From positions 186,001 through 250,000 of the forward strand of contig OY282565.1 in NCBI GenBank assembly GCA_958296445.1: a DNA stretch of 64,000 nucleotides. Reading direction: 5' to 3'. The DNA comes from an uncultured Dehalococcoidia bacterium. GTDB taxonomy: Bacteria > Chloroflexota > Dehalococcoidia > Lucifugimonadales > UBA3495. How positions within the stretch are numbered: position 1 is the stretch's first letter; each line of letters starts with the position of its first letter. The position numbers were made by a program, and so were the translations under genes. This document shows, piece after piece, positions 40,573-48,596 of this stretch. The notes under the pieces are model-generated. The model had not been told where the DNA came from, searched no databases, and worked only from the letters and a program-made list of their open reading frames with translations.

Positions 40573-41121
40573 CTATTCCTCCCACATCAGTTCGCGGGTG
40601 AGCAGCAGCGCCACCGGGCGCAGCGAGCTTTCCGCTAGGGTTTGGGCCTGGCGGATGTCCCGCGCCGCTAGGGCCGGGTCGGACATCTTGCGGTACATAA
40701 TGCCGAGGGCGTCCAGCACCCGCTCGGTCACCAGCCCGCCTTCGGTCTGCCACGGGTCGCGCTCGCCCATTTCGCCCCGGTAGCTGACCAGCATCAGCAG
40801 GGGTATGCGGTATAGCTGGGCCAGGGACACGATGCCGTTGACCGAGGTGAGCAGCCCGTGGTTTTGCATCAGCATAGCCGATTTGCGCCCGGCCAAGTGG
40901 GCCCCGGCGGAAATGCCCACGCCCTCCTCCTCCTTGTTCAGCCGCACCAGCGTAACCTCCGGGTCGGCGTCGGCCATACCGACTAGGTGAACCAGCCAGG
41001 TCTCCGGCAGGGCGGATATGATGCTAACCCCGGCATCCTTGAGGGCGTCATAAATGATTTGAGAGTTGACGGAGGAAACAGGCAAAACGGCACCGCCATA
41101 AGGGGGATTGAGTTGGGACAT
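40573..41121 (-). CDS. comD: ComD-like TPP-enzyme alpha subunit
   Basis: A 182-residue PYR domain: IYDALKDAGVSIISALPETWL (catalytic Glu near the ETW), RLNKEEEGVGISAGAHLAGRKSAMLMQNHGLLTSVNGI and LLMLVSYRGEMGERDPWQTEGG. The latter block is diagnostic of sulfopyruvate decarboxylase alpha subunits. It pairs with ComE to form an active tetramer and decarboxylates a sulfonated or phosphonated pyruvate to the aldehyde. It is first in a three-gene operon comD-comE-comE'. Confidence 0.82.
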   Translation of the reverse strand: MSQLNPPYGGAVLPVSSVNSQIIYDALKDAGVSIISALPETWLVHLVGMADADPEVTLVRLNKEEEGVGISAGAHLAGRKSAMLMQNHGLLTSVNGIVSLAQLYRIPLLMLVSYRGEMGERDPWQTEGGLVTERVLDALGIMYRKMSDPALAARDIRQAQTLAESSLRPVALLLTRELMWEE

Positions 41122-41188
41122 TCTAGGGTTTGCGGCGGGGAACGGTCAAATTAAGGGATGATTGCCCCCGGCCCGCAGCCAACCCGGA

Positions 41189-41217
41189 TTGACGGCGCGG
41201 CGGCCCGGCCATAAACT
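41189..41217 (+). promoter_or_regulatory. Predicted promoter of the Uma2 array
   Basis: TTGACG (41189-41194), 17-base spacer, TAAACT (41212-41217), 54 bases before the first Uma2 ATG. Confidence 0.5.
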
Positions 41218-41270
41218 CGGATTCAGGCATCCCGCCGCCGTCATTCCACCCTGCGCCGCCGAGGCCCGTT

Positions 41271-42017
41271 ATGACCACCAAGCCCGTTGTACTGCCGCCG
41301 GATGTGTCTAATGCGCCGGGCATCATCCAGTTTGCCCCCCCGCCGCCCGATGAGATGACTGCTTTCTTTAAGGTAAATTTCCCCGGCTACCCCAATTCCT
41401 TGGCCGACCACTTCGGCAGCCCGGAAACCACCATCATCACCAGCGAAATCGCGGCGGCCCTGATGCTCACCCCGGACTGGGAAGGCGTGCGCTATCCCGA
41501 CCTGCTCATCGCTTTCAATGTTGACCCGGCCGCCGGGCTGGCCCGCAACGGCTACCTGATCCCCGAACAGGGCAAGCCGCCGGATTTCGTGCTGGAAATC
41601 GCCTCGGAAAGAACCGGATACCGCGATGAAACCGTCAAGCGCCAGGATTACGCTGGGATGGGCGTTCCCGAATACTGGCGGTTCGACCCCACGGGCGGCC
41701 GTTTCTACCGCATCCACCGCACCCACATAGCCGGCGACCGGCTGGTGAACGGCGAATACCGGCCCATAACCATCCACCGCACCGACGCCGAGCATTACTG
41801 GGGCCACAGCGATGTCCTGAACCTGGACTTGTGCTGGGAAAACGGCGAACTGCGCTGGTACGACCCGGCGGCCCAACGCTACCTGCCCACCTTCGACGAC
41901 GAGCGGGCCGCCCGCCGCGCCGCCGAAGCCCAGCGCGACGCCGCCCAAGCCCGTGTCCGCCAACTGGAGGCCCAGCTCCGCCGCCAGCAAAACCCCGGCC
42001 CGCCGGAAACGCCTTAA
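41271..42017 (+). CDS. Uma2 family putative endonuclease, array copy 1
   Basis: 248 residues. Key features are IQFAPPPPDEMTAFFKVNFPGYPNSLADHF, YPDLLIAFNV (Asp), PPDFVLEIASERT (Glu), VKRQDYAGMGVPEYWRFDPTGG (Lys/Tyr). The tail is Arg/Ala/Gln-rich coiled coil ending NPGPPETP. GAGGCCCGTT precedes the ATG, as in the other three copies and the distant pair at 8.6 kb. The function of Uma2 proteins is unknown; the fold suggests a nuclease. Confidence 0.87.
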   Translation: MTTKPVVLPPDVSNAPGIIQFAPPPPDEMTAFFKVNFPGYPNSLADHFGSPETTIITSEIAAALMLTPDWEGVRYPDLLIAFNVDPAAGLARNGYLIPEQGKPPDFVLEIASERTGYRDETVKRQDYAGMGVPEYWRFDPTGGRFYRIHRTHIAGDRLVNGEYRPITIHRTDAEHYWGHSDVLNLDLCWENGELRWYDPAAQRYLPTFDDERAARRAAEAQRDAAQARVRQLEAQLRRQQNPGPPETP

Positions 42018-42092
42018 GTGCAGACGATTATATTGGCGTGGTATGATGGCCGCGTTGCCCCTAATTCCATCCTGCGCCCCCCGAGGCCCGTT

Positions 42093-42869
42093 ATGACCAC
42101 CAAGCCCGTTGTACTGCCGCCGGACGCGCCGGACGCGCCAAATGCGCCGGGCATCATCCAGTTTGCCCCCCCGCCGCCCGATGAGATGACTGCTTTCTTT
42201 AAGGTAAATTTCCCCGGCTACCCCAATTCCCTGGCCGACCACTTCGGCAGCCCGGAAACCACCATCATCACCAGCGAAATCGCCGCGGCCCTGATGCTCA
42301 CCCCAGACTGGGAGGGCGTGCGCTATCCCGACCTGCTTATCGCTTTCAATGTTGACCCGGCCGCCGGGCTGGCCCGCAACGGCTACCTCATCCCGGAGCA
42401 GGGCAAGCCGCCGGATTTCGTGCTGGAAATCGCCTCGGAAAGAACCGGATACCGCGATGAAACCGTCAAGCGCCAGGACTACGCTGGGATGGGCGTCCCC
42501 GAATACTGGCGGTTCGACCCCACGGGAGGCCGTTTCTACCGCATCCACCGCACGCACATAGCAGGCGATAGGCTGGTGGACGGCGAATACCGGCCCATAA
42601 CCATCCACCGCACCGACGCCGAGCATTACTGGGGCCATAGCGACGTCCTGAATCTGGACTTGTGCTGGGAAAACGGCGAACTGCGCTGGTACGACCCGGC
42701 AGCCCAACGCTATCTGCCCACCTTCGACGACGAGCGAGCCGCCCGCCGCGCAGAGTCTAACCGCGCCGACGCTGAGCGGGCCGCCCGCATCGCTGCCGAG
42801 GCCCGCGTCCGCCAACTGGAGGCCCAGCTCCGCCGCCAGCAAAACCCCGGCCCGCCGGAAACGCCTTAA
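42093..42869 (+). CDS. Uma2 family putative endonuclease, array copy 2
   Basis: 258 residues, nearly identical to copy 1 through the catalytic domain. It differs in its start region (an extra DAPNAP unit in the Pro/Ala stretch) and in the tail (AESNRADAERAARIAAEARVRQLE). The spacer before it carries TATGAT and a unique 76-base segment shared with copies 3 and 4. The same D/E/K residues are present. After it the spacer is interrupted by a family-A element. Confidence 0.87.
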   Translation: MTTKPVVLPPDAPDAPNAPGIIQFAPPPPDEMTAFFKVNFPGYPNSLADHFGSPETTIITSEIAAALMLTPDWEGVRYPDLLIAFNVDPAAGLARNGYLIPEQGKPPDFVLEIASERTGYRDETVKRQDYAGMGVPEYWRFDPTGGRFYRIHRTHIAGDRLVDGEYRPITIHRTDAEHYWGHSDVLNLDLCWENGELRWYDPAAQRYLPTFDDERAARRAESNRADAERAARIAAEARVRQLEAQLRRQQNPGPPETP

Positions 42870-42879
42870 GTGCAGACGA

Positions 42880-43016
42880 CTGCGAAATTGCCCTTTGCCG
42901 CCCTATCCCTTTGTCACCCTAAGTAAAGCGAAGGGTCTCACCGCCCAAGCCAAGATTCTTCGCTTTGCTCAGAATGACAGAATTACAGACAGCGGTTGCA
43001 ATTTCGCAATTTTCTC
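42880..43016. mobile_element. Family-A palindromic element inserted in a duplicated spacer (137 bp)
   Basis: The spacers after array copies 1 and 3 read GCAGACGATTATNTTGGCG without interruption. After copy 2 the same spacer is split after GCAGACGA by 137 bases that begin CTGCGAAATTGCCC, contain the family core and end GCAATTTCGCAATTTTCTC, then TTATCTTGGCG resumes. This defines one insertion exactly. It encodes no protein. Confidence 0.85.
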
Positions 43017-43079
43017 TTATCTTGGCGTAGTATGATGGCCGCGTTGCCCTAATCCCGCCTTTGCGCCGCGAGGCCCGTT

Positions 43080-43868
43080 ATGACCACCAAGCCCTTTGCC
43101 CCGGCGCCGGACGCGCCAAATGCGCCGGACATCATCCAGTTTGCCCCCCCGCCGCCCGATGAGATGACTGCTTTCTTTAAGGTCAATTTCCCCGGCTACC
43201 CCAATTCCCTGGCCGACCACTTCGGCAGCCCGGAAACCACCATCATCACCAGTGAAATCGCCGCGGCCCTGATGCTCACCCCAGACTGGGATGGTGTGCG
43301 CTATCCCGACCTGCTTATCGCTTTCGGCGTTGACCCGGTAGCCGGCCTGGCCCGCAACGGCTACCTGATCCCCGAGCAGGGCAAGCCGCCGGATTTCGTG
43401 CTGGAAATCGCCTCGGAAAGAACCGGATACCGCGATGAAACCGTCAAGCGCCAGGATTACGCCGGGATGGGCGTCCCCGAATACTGGCGGTTCGACCCCA
43501 CCGGCGGCCGTTTCTACCGCATCCACCGCACGCACATAGCAGGCGACCGGCTGGTGGACAGCGAATACCGGCCCATAACCATCCACCGCACCGACGCCGA
43601 GCATTACTGGGGCCACAGCGATGTCCTGAACCTAGACCTGTGCTGGGAGAACGGCGAACTGCGCTGGTACGACCCGGCGGCCCAACGCTACCTGCCCACC
43701 TTCGATGACGAGCGAGCGGCCCGCCGCACCGCCGAGTCCCAGCGCGACGCTGCCCAAATCCAGCGCGACACTGCCAGAGCCCAACGCGACGCCGCCCAAG
43801 CCCGCGTCCGCCAACTGGAGGCCCAGCTTCGCCGCCAGCAAAACCCCGCCCTGCCGGAAACGCCTTAA
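43080..43868 (+). CDS. Uma2 family putative endonuclease, array copy 3
   Basis: 262 residues with the same catalytic blocks. The N-terminus differs (MTTKPFAPAPDAPNAPD) and the tail is the longest of the four (QRDAAQIQRDTARAQRDAAQA), a further iteration of the QRDAA unit. GAGGCCCGTT precedes the ATG. The tail length varies among copies by whole repeat units, while the catalytic domain is conserved. Confidence 0.87.
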   Translation: MTTKPFAPAPDAPNAPDIIQFAPPPPDEMTAFFKVNFPGYPNSLADHFGSPETTIITSEIAAALMLTPDWDGVRYPDLLIAFGVDPVAGLARNGYLIPEQGKPPDFVLEIASERTGYRDETVKRQDYAGMGVPEYWRFDPTGGRFYRIHRTHIAGDRLVDSEYRPITIHRTDAEHYWGHSDVLNLDLCWENGELRWYDPAAQRYLPTFDDERAARRTAESQRDAAQIQRDTARAQRDAAQARVRQLEAQLRRQQNPALPETP

Positions 43869-43946
43869 GCGCAGACGATTATCTTGGCGTGGTATGATGG
43901 CCGCATTGCCCTAATCCCACTTTTTGCGCCCGCCGCGAGGCCCGTT

Positions 43947-44726
43947 ATGACCACCAAGCCCGTTGTACTGCCGCCGGACGCGCCGGACGCGCCAAATGCG
44001 CCGGGCATCATCCAGTTTGCCCCCCCGCCGCCCGATGAGATGACTGCTTTCTTTAAGGTCAATTTCCCCGGCTACCCCAATTCCCTGGCCGACCACTTCG
44101 GCAGCCCGGAAACCACCATCATCACCAGCGAAATCGCCGCGGCCCTGATGCTCACCTCAGACTGGGAGGGCGTGCGCTATCCCGACCTGCTCATCGCTTT
44201 CGGCGTTGACCCGGCCGCCGGCCTGGCCCGCAACGGCTACCTGATCCCGGAGCAGGGCAAGCCGCCGGATTTCGTGCTGGAAATCGCCTCGGAAAGAACC
44301 GGCTACCGCGACGAAACCGTCAAGCGCCAGGATTACGCTGGGATGGGCGTCCCCGAATACTGGCGGTTCGACCCCACCGGCGGCCGTTTCTACCGCGTCC
44401 ACCGCACCCACATAGCAGGCGACCGGCTGGTGGACGGCGAATACCGGCCCATAACCATACACCGGATGGACGCCGAGCATTACTGGGGCCACAGCGATGC
44501 GCTCAACTTGGACTTGTGCTGGGAAAACGGCGAACTGCGCTGGTACGACCCGGCGGCCCAACGCTATCTGCCCACCTTCGACGACGAGCGGGCCGCCCGC
44601 CGCACCGCCGAAGTCCAGCGCGACGCTGCCGAAGCTCGCGCCGCCGCCGAGGCCAACCGCGCCGCCGCCGCCGAGGCCCGCGCCCGCCTGCTGGAAGAGG
44701 AACTCCGCCGACGCCAAAACCCCTAG
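43947..44726 (+). CDS. Uma2 family putative endonuclease, array copy 4
   Basis: 259 residues. The catalytic domain matches the others (YPDLLIAFGV, PPDFVLEIASERT, VKRQDYAGMGVPEYWRFD). The tail is rebuilt from EARAAAEANRAAAAEARARLLEEELRRRQNP and ends early, giving a different coiled-coil register. GAGGCCCGTT precedes the ATG. A truncated family-A repeat follows the stop. Confidence 0.87.
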   Translation: MTTKPVVLPPDAPDAPNAPGIIQFAPPPPDEMTAFFKVNFPGYPNSLADHFGSPETTIITSEIAAALMLTSDWEGVRYPDLLIAFGVDPAAGLARNGYLIPEQGKPPDFVLEIASERTGYRDETVKRQDYAGMGVPEYWRFDPTGGRFYRVHRTHIAGDRLVDGEYRPITIHRMDAEHYWGHSDALNLDLCWENGELRWYDPAAQRYLPTFDDERAARRTAEVQRDAAEARAAAEANRAAAAEARARLLEEELRRRQNP

Positions 44727-44730
44727 CCGC

Positions 44731-44765
44731 CAAGGGGAGATTCTTCGCTCTGCTTAGAATGACGG
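44731..44765. repeat. Dispersed palindromic repeat, family A, half copy
   Basis: AAGGGGAGATTCTTCGCTCT, then TGCTTAGAATGACGG: one arm only. Confidence 0.65.
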
Positions 44766-44873
44766 GGGGCGGGAGCGGTTTGGCAATCGCATAGTTAAGG
44801 GCATCGTCCGCTAACGCCCGGCGGACGGGGCTGCACTGGCTTGCGCCATTTCATTCGGGATTGGAGGGCAGGG

Positions 44874-46172
44874 TTGGACAGCCCGGTTTGGGATCCGGTG
44901 GAGCTTGTTTCGCGGGACGCTATGGCCGCTTTGCAGACGGAGCGGCTGCGGGGCTGCTTGGAGCGCGTCGCCGGGCGCGTGCCTTTCTACCGCGAGAAGC
45001 TGGGCGCGGCGGGCATTGCGCCCAGCGATATACGCTCGCCGGAAGACTTGGCCCGGCTGCCTTTTACTGTCAAACAGGATTTGCGCGACAACTACCCCTT
45101 CGGGCTGTTCGCCGTCCCGATGGACGATGTGGCGCGGCTCCACGCCTCCAGCGGCACCACCGGCAAAATGACGGTAGTGGGCTATACCGCCAACGACATT
45201 GCCGTGTGGGCCGGCCTGGCCGCCCGTGCCCTGAGCATGGCCGGGGTCAATCGGGGCGACATTATCCATAATGCCTACGGCTACGGCCTTTTCACTGGCG
45301 GGCTGGGGCTGCATTACGGCGCCGAGCGTATGGGCGCGGCGGTGGTTCCGGTGTCGGCGGGCAACACGCGGCGGCAGGTGGAGCTGGCCCAAGATTTCGG
45401 CGCAACCGTCCTGTGTTCCACGCCGTCCTATTCGTTGCTCATCGCCGAGCAGGCGGCGGAATCCGGCGCAAACCTGAACCAGCTACGGCTGGGCATTTTC
45501 GGCGCCGAGCCGTGGTCGGAGGAAATGCGGGCGGAAATCGAAACGCGCTTGGGCATCATCGCCCTCGACATCTACGGCCTTTCCGAAGTGATGGGCCCGG
45601 CGGTGGCTATGGAATGTCCGGCCAAAGCGGGAATGCACCTGGCCGAAGACCACTTCATCCCGGAGGTTGTTGACCCGCAGAGCGGCGAACCCTTGCCCGA
45701 CGGCGAGACCGGTGACCTGACGCTAACCTGCGTCACCAAAGAGGCACTGCCCCTGCTGCGCTATCGCACCGGCGACCTGACCCGGCTCCGGCGCGGGCGA
45801 TGCCCCTGCGGACGGGCCACGGCGCGGATGGACAAGCCGCTGGGCCGCACCGACGATATGCTCATCATTCGCGGGGTGAATGTATTTCCCTCGCAGATTG
45901 AAACCGCGCTGCTGCGGGCCGAAGGGCTGGCGCCTCACTACGAACTGCGGCTGGAGCGGGGCGCGGCCAGAATGGACGAGCTAACCGTCCGGGTAGAGGC
46001 GTCGGACGCGCTCCACCGCAACCCCGGCGCCCTGTCCGCCGCTGGGCCGGGGCTGGCCGCGGCGTTGCAGAGCAGCCTGGGTCTCGCTTGCCGCGTCGAA
46101 ATCGTCGCCCCTCGCCAACTGCCCCGCAGCGAGGGCAAAGCCGCCCGCGTCGTTGACAGCCGCCGGATGTAG
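44874..46172 (+). CDS. PaaK-like phenylacetate/aryl-CoA ligase
   Basis: 432 residues from TTG 44874 (GGAGGG six bases upstream; an alternative TTG at 44841 adds 11 residues but lacks a site). Hallmarks of PaaK ligases are VPFYREKL, LHASSGTTGKMTVVGYT, NAYGYGLFTGGLGLHYGAERMGA, DIYGLSEVMGPAVAMEC, LRYRTGDLTRL and IIRGVNVFPSQIE. It activates an aryl acid such as phenylacetate with ATP and CoA. The following genes encode an enoyl-CoA hydratase and the box pathway, so it fits aromatic catabolism. Cytoplasmic. Confidence 0.88.
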   Translation: MDSPVWDPVELVSRDAMAALQTERLRGCLERVAGRVPFYREKLGAAGIAPSDIRSPEDLARLPFTVKQDLRDNYPFGLFAVPMDDVARLHASSGTTGKMTVVGYTANDIAVWAGLAARALSMAGVNRGDIIHNAYGYGLFTGGLGLHYGAERMGAAVVPVSAGNTRRQVELAQDFGATVLCSTPSYSLLIAEQAAESGANLNQLRLGIFGAEPWSEEMRAEIETRLGIIALDIYGLSEVMGPAVAMECPAKAGMHLAEDHFIPEVVDPQSGEPLPDGETGDLTLTCVTKEALPLLRYRTGDLTRLRRGRCPCGRATARMDKPLGRTDDMLIIRGVNVFPSQIETALLRAEGLAPHYELRLERGAARMDELTVRVEASDALHRNPGALSAAGPGLAAALQSSLGLACRVEIVAPRQLPRSEGKAARVVDSRRM

Positions 46173-46238
46173 GCGGGTTTTCTCTGCTATTCCGGTAGTC
46201 ATTTCCGTGGCTGTTCTTACCATACCTGCGCCTATGTC

Positions 46239-46469
46239 CGTCATTCCCGCGGCCAGCCCGTCATTCCCGATATTCCTATCACTCCTGCCAAACCGCCATT
46301 CCCGATACTCCTGTCATTCCCGCGCTCAACCCGTCATTCCCGATATTACTATCATTCCTGCGTCTAACCCGTCATTCCCGCGAAAGCGGGAATCCAGAGC
46401 ATCCCGGCATAGGTCACTTTCTTGGGAGCAAGAGTGTATGGATTCCCGCTTTCGCGGGAATGACGGGTT
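46239..46469. repeat. Family C repeats: iterated CGTCATTCCCG units and a 31-bp inverted repeat
   Basis: Five degenerate tandem units of CCGTCATTCCCGATATTCCT-type sequence, then perfect 31-bp inverted arms (46366-46396 and 46439-46469) with core CATTCCCGCGAAAGCGGGAA and a 42-base loop. Related palindromes are common in bacterial genomes; a fragment is at 32240. Confidence 0.85.
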
Positions 46470-46615
46470 GGCCGCGGGTTGGTGGTTGGCTGGTTGGCAG
46501 TTGGTGAGGGTTGGCGGGCAGGCGGGTTGGTGTAGATTCCGGGTTGGTATAGGTTGGCGGGTTAATGTATATTCGCGGGTTGGTGCGGGTTGGTGGGTAG
46601 CATAAGATTGACGGG
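46470..46615 (+). repeat. G-rich GGTTGG tract
   Basis: Repeated GGGTTGG and GGTTGGCGGG motifs, low complexity. It fills the rest of the 46173-46668 gap, which holds no gene; G-quadruplex formation is conceivable. Confidence 0.6.
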
Positions 46616-46668
46616 TGGATGCAGGTTAAATAGTAAGGTGTGGCGGCGCGGGCCGCCGGGGGGGAGCG

Positions 46669-47439
46669 ATGCAGTTGGAAACGATGCGCTATGAGAGCGA
46701 CGGCGACCTTATCCGCCTTACGCTGAACCGGCCCCAAGCCCTGAACGCCGTCAACTTTCAAGGGGCGGTGGAGCTTCACCGGGCGGCGCAGGCCATCCAC
46801 GACGATGCGGCGGCGCGGGCGGTCATCATCCGCGGCGCGGGGCGGGCTTTCTGCGCCGGCATAGACCTTAAGGAACTGGCCGCCGGGAATACGCCCAATG
46901 CCTACTTCGAGCATTGGGACCGGGCCTTGCGGCTGCTGGAGCTGTCGGACAAGCTGGTGCTGTGCGCCATGCACGGCTACGCGCTGGGCGGCGGGCTGCA
47001 ACTGCCGCTGGCCTGCGACATACGCATCGCCACGCCCGATTGCCTAATCGGGCTGCCCGCCGCCAGAGAGGGCTTCATCCCCGGATTGGGAACCTACCGC
47101 CTGCCCCGCTACATTGGCTTGGGCCGCTCCAAACGCATGGCGCTGTCGGGCGAAAACGTGGACGGACGCGAAGCGCAGCGCATCGGGCTGGTGGACTACT
47201 TGGTAGACGCCGCCCACTTCGACGCCGAAGTGGAAGCCTTGACGCAGCATTACTTGTCCATAAGCTCCGAAGGCGCCCGCCAGACCAAGCTGCTGCTGTC
47301 GGCCTGCCAGGATTACCCCCACGGCCAGTTTTTCGAGGAATACCTGCGCCGCCAAACCATCGCCACCGCATCGCCCGACCACCGGGAAGCGCTTGCCGCC
47401 TACCGCGAAGGCCGGCCGCCGGACTACCGGCGGGGGTAG
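46669..47439 (+). CDS. Enoyl-CoA hydratase/isomerase family protein
   Basis: A 256-residue crotonase with GGGGGGAGCG before the ATG. It has LTLNRPQALNAVNF, VIIRGAGRAFCAGIDLKELA (oxyanion hole Ala-Gly) and MHGYALGGGLQLPLACDIRIAT (second oxyanion Gly), followed by REGFIPGLGTYRLPRYIG. The glutamate at the position of the first catalytic Glu is in this block. It would hydrate or isomerise enoyl-CoA intermediates and follows the PaaK-like gene after 496 bases of repeats. Confidence 0.88.
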   Translation: MQLETMRYESDGDLIRLTLNRPQALNAVNFQGAVELHRAAQAIHDDAAARAVIIRGAGRAFCAGIDLKELAAGNTPNAYFEHWDRALRLLELSDKLVLCAMHGYALGGGLQLPLACDIRIATPDCLIGLPAAREGFIPGLGTYRLPRYIGLGRSKRMALSGENVDGREAQRIGLVDYLVDAAHFDAEVEALTQHYLSISSEGARQTKLLLSACQDYPHGQFFEEYLRRQTIATASPDHREALAAYREGRPPDYRRG

Positions 47440-47443
47440 CGGG

Positions 47444-47752
47444 CTATGCCCCCGGCCCCCGGTACATCGGATGATTGGGGTTGTCGCCGGAAATGGCTAT
47501 GGAAAACACTTCGATAGTGTTTTCGTTCAATACTCCATAGCGAAAATACCAGCGGCCAATGACGCACTCTATAACTCCGGGCCGATTGGGGTAATAAGAG
47601 GCGTAGCGCCTAGCCCGGTTGTTTTCCGGTCGCGGATTGTTGCAGAGGTCATTGATGATAACCCGGTTGCATTCCTCCCGGTCTTCCGAAACCATCCATT
47701 CGAGGGACATTTCCGCGCCGGGCCGAATAACCGCGTCCCAACGGTGCGTCAT
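47444..47752 (-). CDS. Small hypothetical protein, possible RelE-like partner of the upstream gene
   Basis: 102 residues from MTHRWDAVIRPGAEMSLEW. The C-terminal half VIECVIGRWYFRYGVLNENTIEVFSIAISG has the alternating strand pattern of RelE/ParE proteins, though catalytic residues are not clear. Its ATG overlaps the stop of the upstream gene by four bases (ATGA), so the two are coupled. The RelE resemblance is a guess. It lies in a minus-strand two-gene module between plus-strand catabolic genes. Confidence 0.5.
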   Translation of the reverse strand: MTHRWDAVIRPGAEMSLEWMVSEDREECNRVIINDLCNNPRPENNRARRYASYYPNRPGVIECVIGRWYFRYGVLNENTIEVFSIAISGDNPNHPMYRGPGA

Positions 47753-48378
47753 TCTTTCCGTTCCAGCTTGTGGCCGAGGCCCAATTCCGAAGAGCCAAAA
47801 CCGGCTTCGAGATAGGCGTAATCGGCGTACTTGTAGCTCCAATAGGCCAGCATTTGCACGTTGATTTCCCGTCCGGCCCCGGTTTCTAGGTTATGCAGGA
47901 CGCAGACTAGGCAGAGCTCGTTGAGGGCCATCCGCCGGGCGATGATGTTCCACGAATCCGTCGGCCATATATCCGCGTGACGCAGCACAGTCTCCCGGAC
48001 AACCCGCCGGAACGTCAACCCGCCGGTCAAAGCCTTGGCCCACTCATCGCCAAGCCGCTCCGACGATTCGGTGAATATGCGGCCCATTTCCTCTTCAATG
48101 GCGTTTTCCCGCGCCAGCAGGTACTCCAGGTCGGATGAGGGATCGGCGGCCAGCACCTCGGCGGCCATATCCCGCCACTCCTTAAAATCCGTCCACTTTT
48201 CCGGGAAAATCACCGTGATGTCTTCGCTGTTGAGAATCGGGAAGAGGATTTCGCCCACGATTCGAGGCGTGTCTCCTATCAGCTCTTCCCAGCGGGAAGC
48301 TGGGGCCGCTGGTTTCTCCCAACCAGAGATGTACACGCTAGGCCCATGATTCAAAATGGGCGCGGCTGCTAGTGTCAT
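47749..48378 (-). CDS. Hypothetical 209-residue helical protein, first gene of a two-gene module
   Basis: 209 residues from MTLAAAPILNHGPSVYISGW with an AGGAGG-type site upstream. The middle is acidic and helical (EYLLARENAIEEEMGRIF), the end is basic. No family is recognised. It overlaps the next gene by ATGA. Its promoter region is very AT-rich and carries two direct 12-base repeats, a typical autoregulatory arrangement. The gene pair may be a toxin-antitoxin unit of unknown type. Confidence 0.55.
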   Translation of the reverse strand: MTLAAAPILNHGPSVYISGWEKPAAPASRWEELIGDTPRIVGEILFPILNSEDITVIFPEKWTDFKEWRDMAAEVLAADPSSDLEYLLARENAIEEEMGRIFTESSERLGDEWAKALTGGLTFRRVVRETVLRHADIWPTDSWNIIARRMALNELCLVCVLHNLETGAGREINVQMLAYWSYKYADYAYLEAGFGSSELGLGHKLERKE

Positions 48379-48447
48379 GATAGCCTCCTGATGCCCTCCT
48401 AAGATTCGGAATCTGGCACTGCCAAATCTTTCTGACTCAAAGTGTGT

Positions 48448-48474
48448 CAATTTAGTATAGCACAATTTAGTATA
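48448..48474 (-). promoter_or_regulatory. AT-rich promoter with direct 12-bp repeats
   Basis: CAATTTAGTATA occurs at 48448-48459 and 48463-48474 (plus-strand reading), 15 bases apart. On the minus strand it contributes TATACT -10-like boxes upstream of the two-gene module. Probably an operator. Confidence 0.6.
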
Positions 48475-48596
48475 ACAAATGATTAAACTTGTCAAGTTGC
48501 GAAGCTGCCCCTAATCAGCCAATTCGCCGTTAAATCTCCGTCGGCGTTCCAGTTCTGCTAGAATAATTCCAAGAATCGCGCAGGCGGTGGGACGCT

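Noticed and set aside
41241..42842. 533-codon minus-strand frame through two Uma2 genes
   Set aside because: Antisense of duplicated genes; the apparent protein repeats follow the DNA duplication.
46153..46605. 150-codon plus-strand frame in the gap after the PaaK-like gene
   Set aside because: It translates tandem CGTCATTCCCG repeats into low-complexity peptides and has no family or ribosome-binding support.
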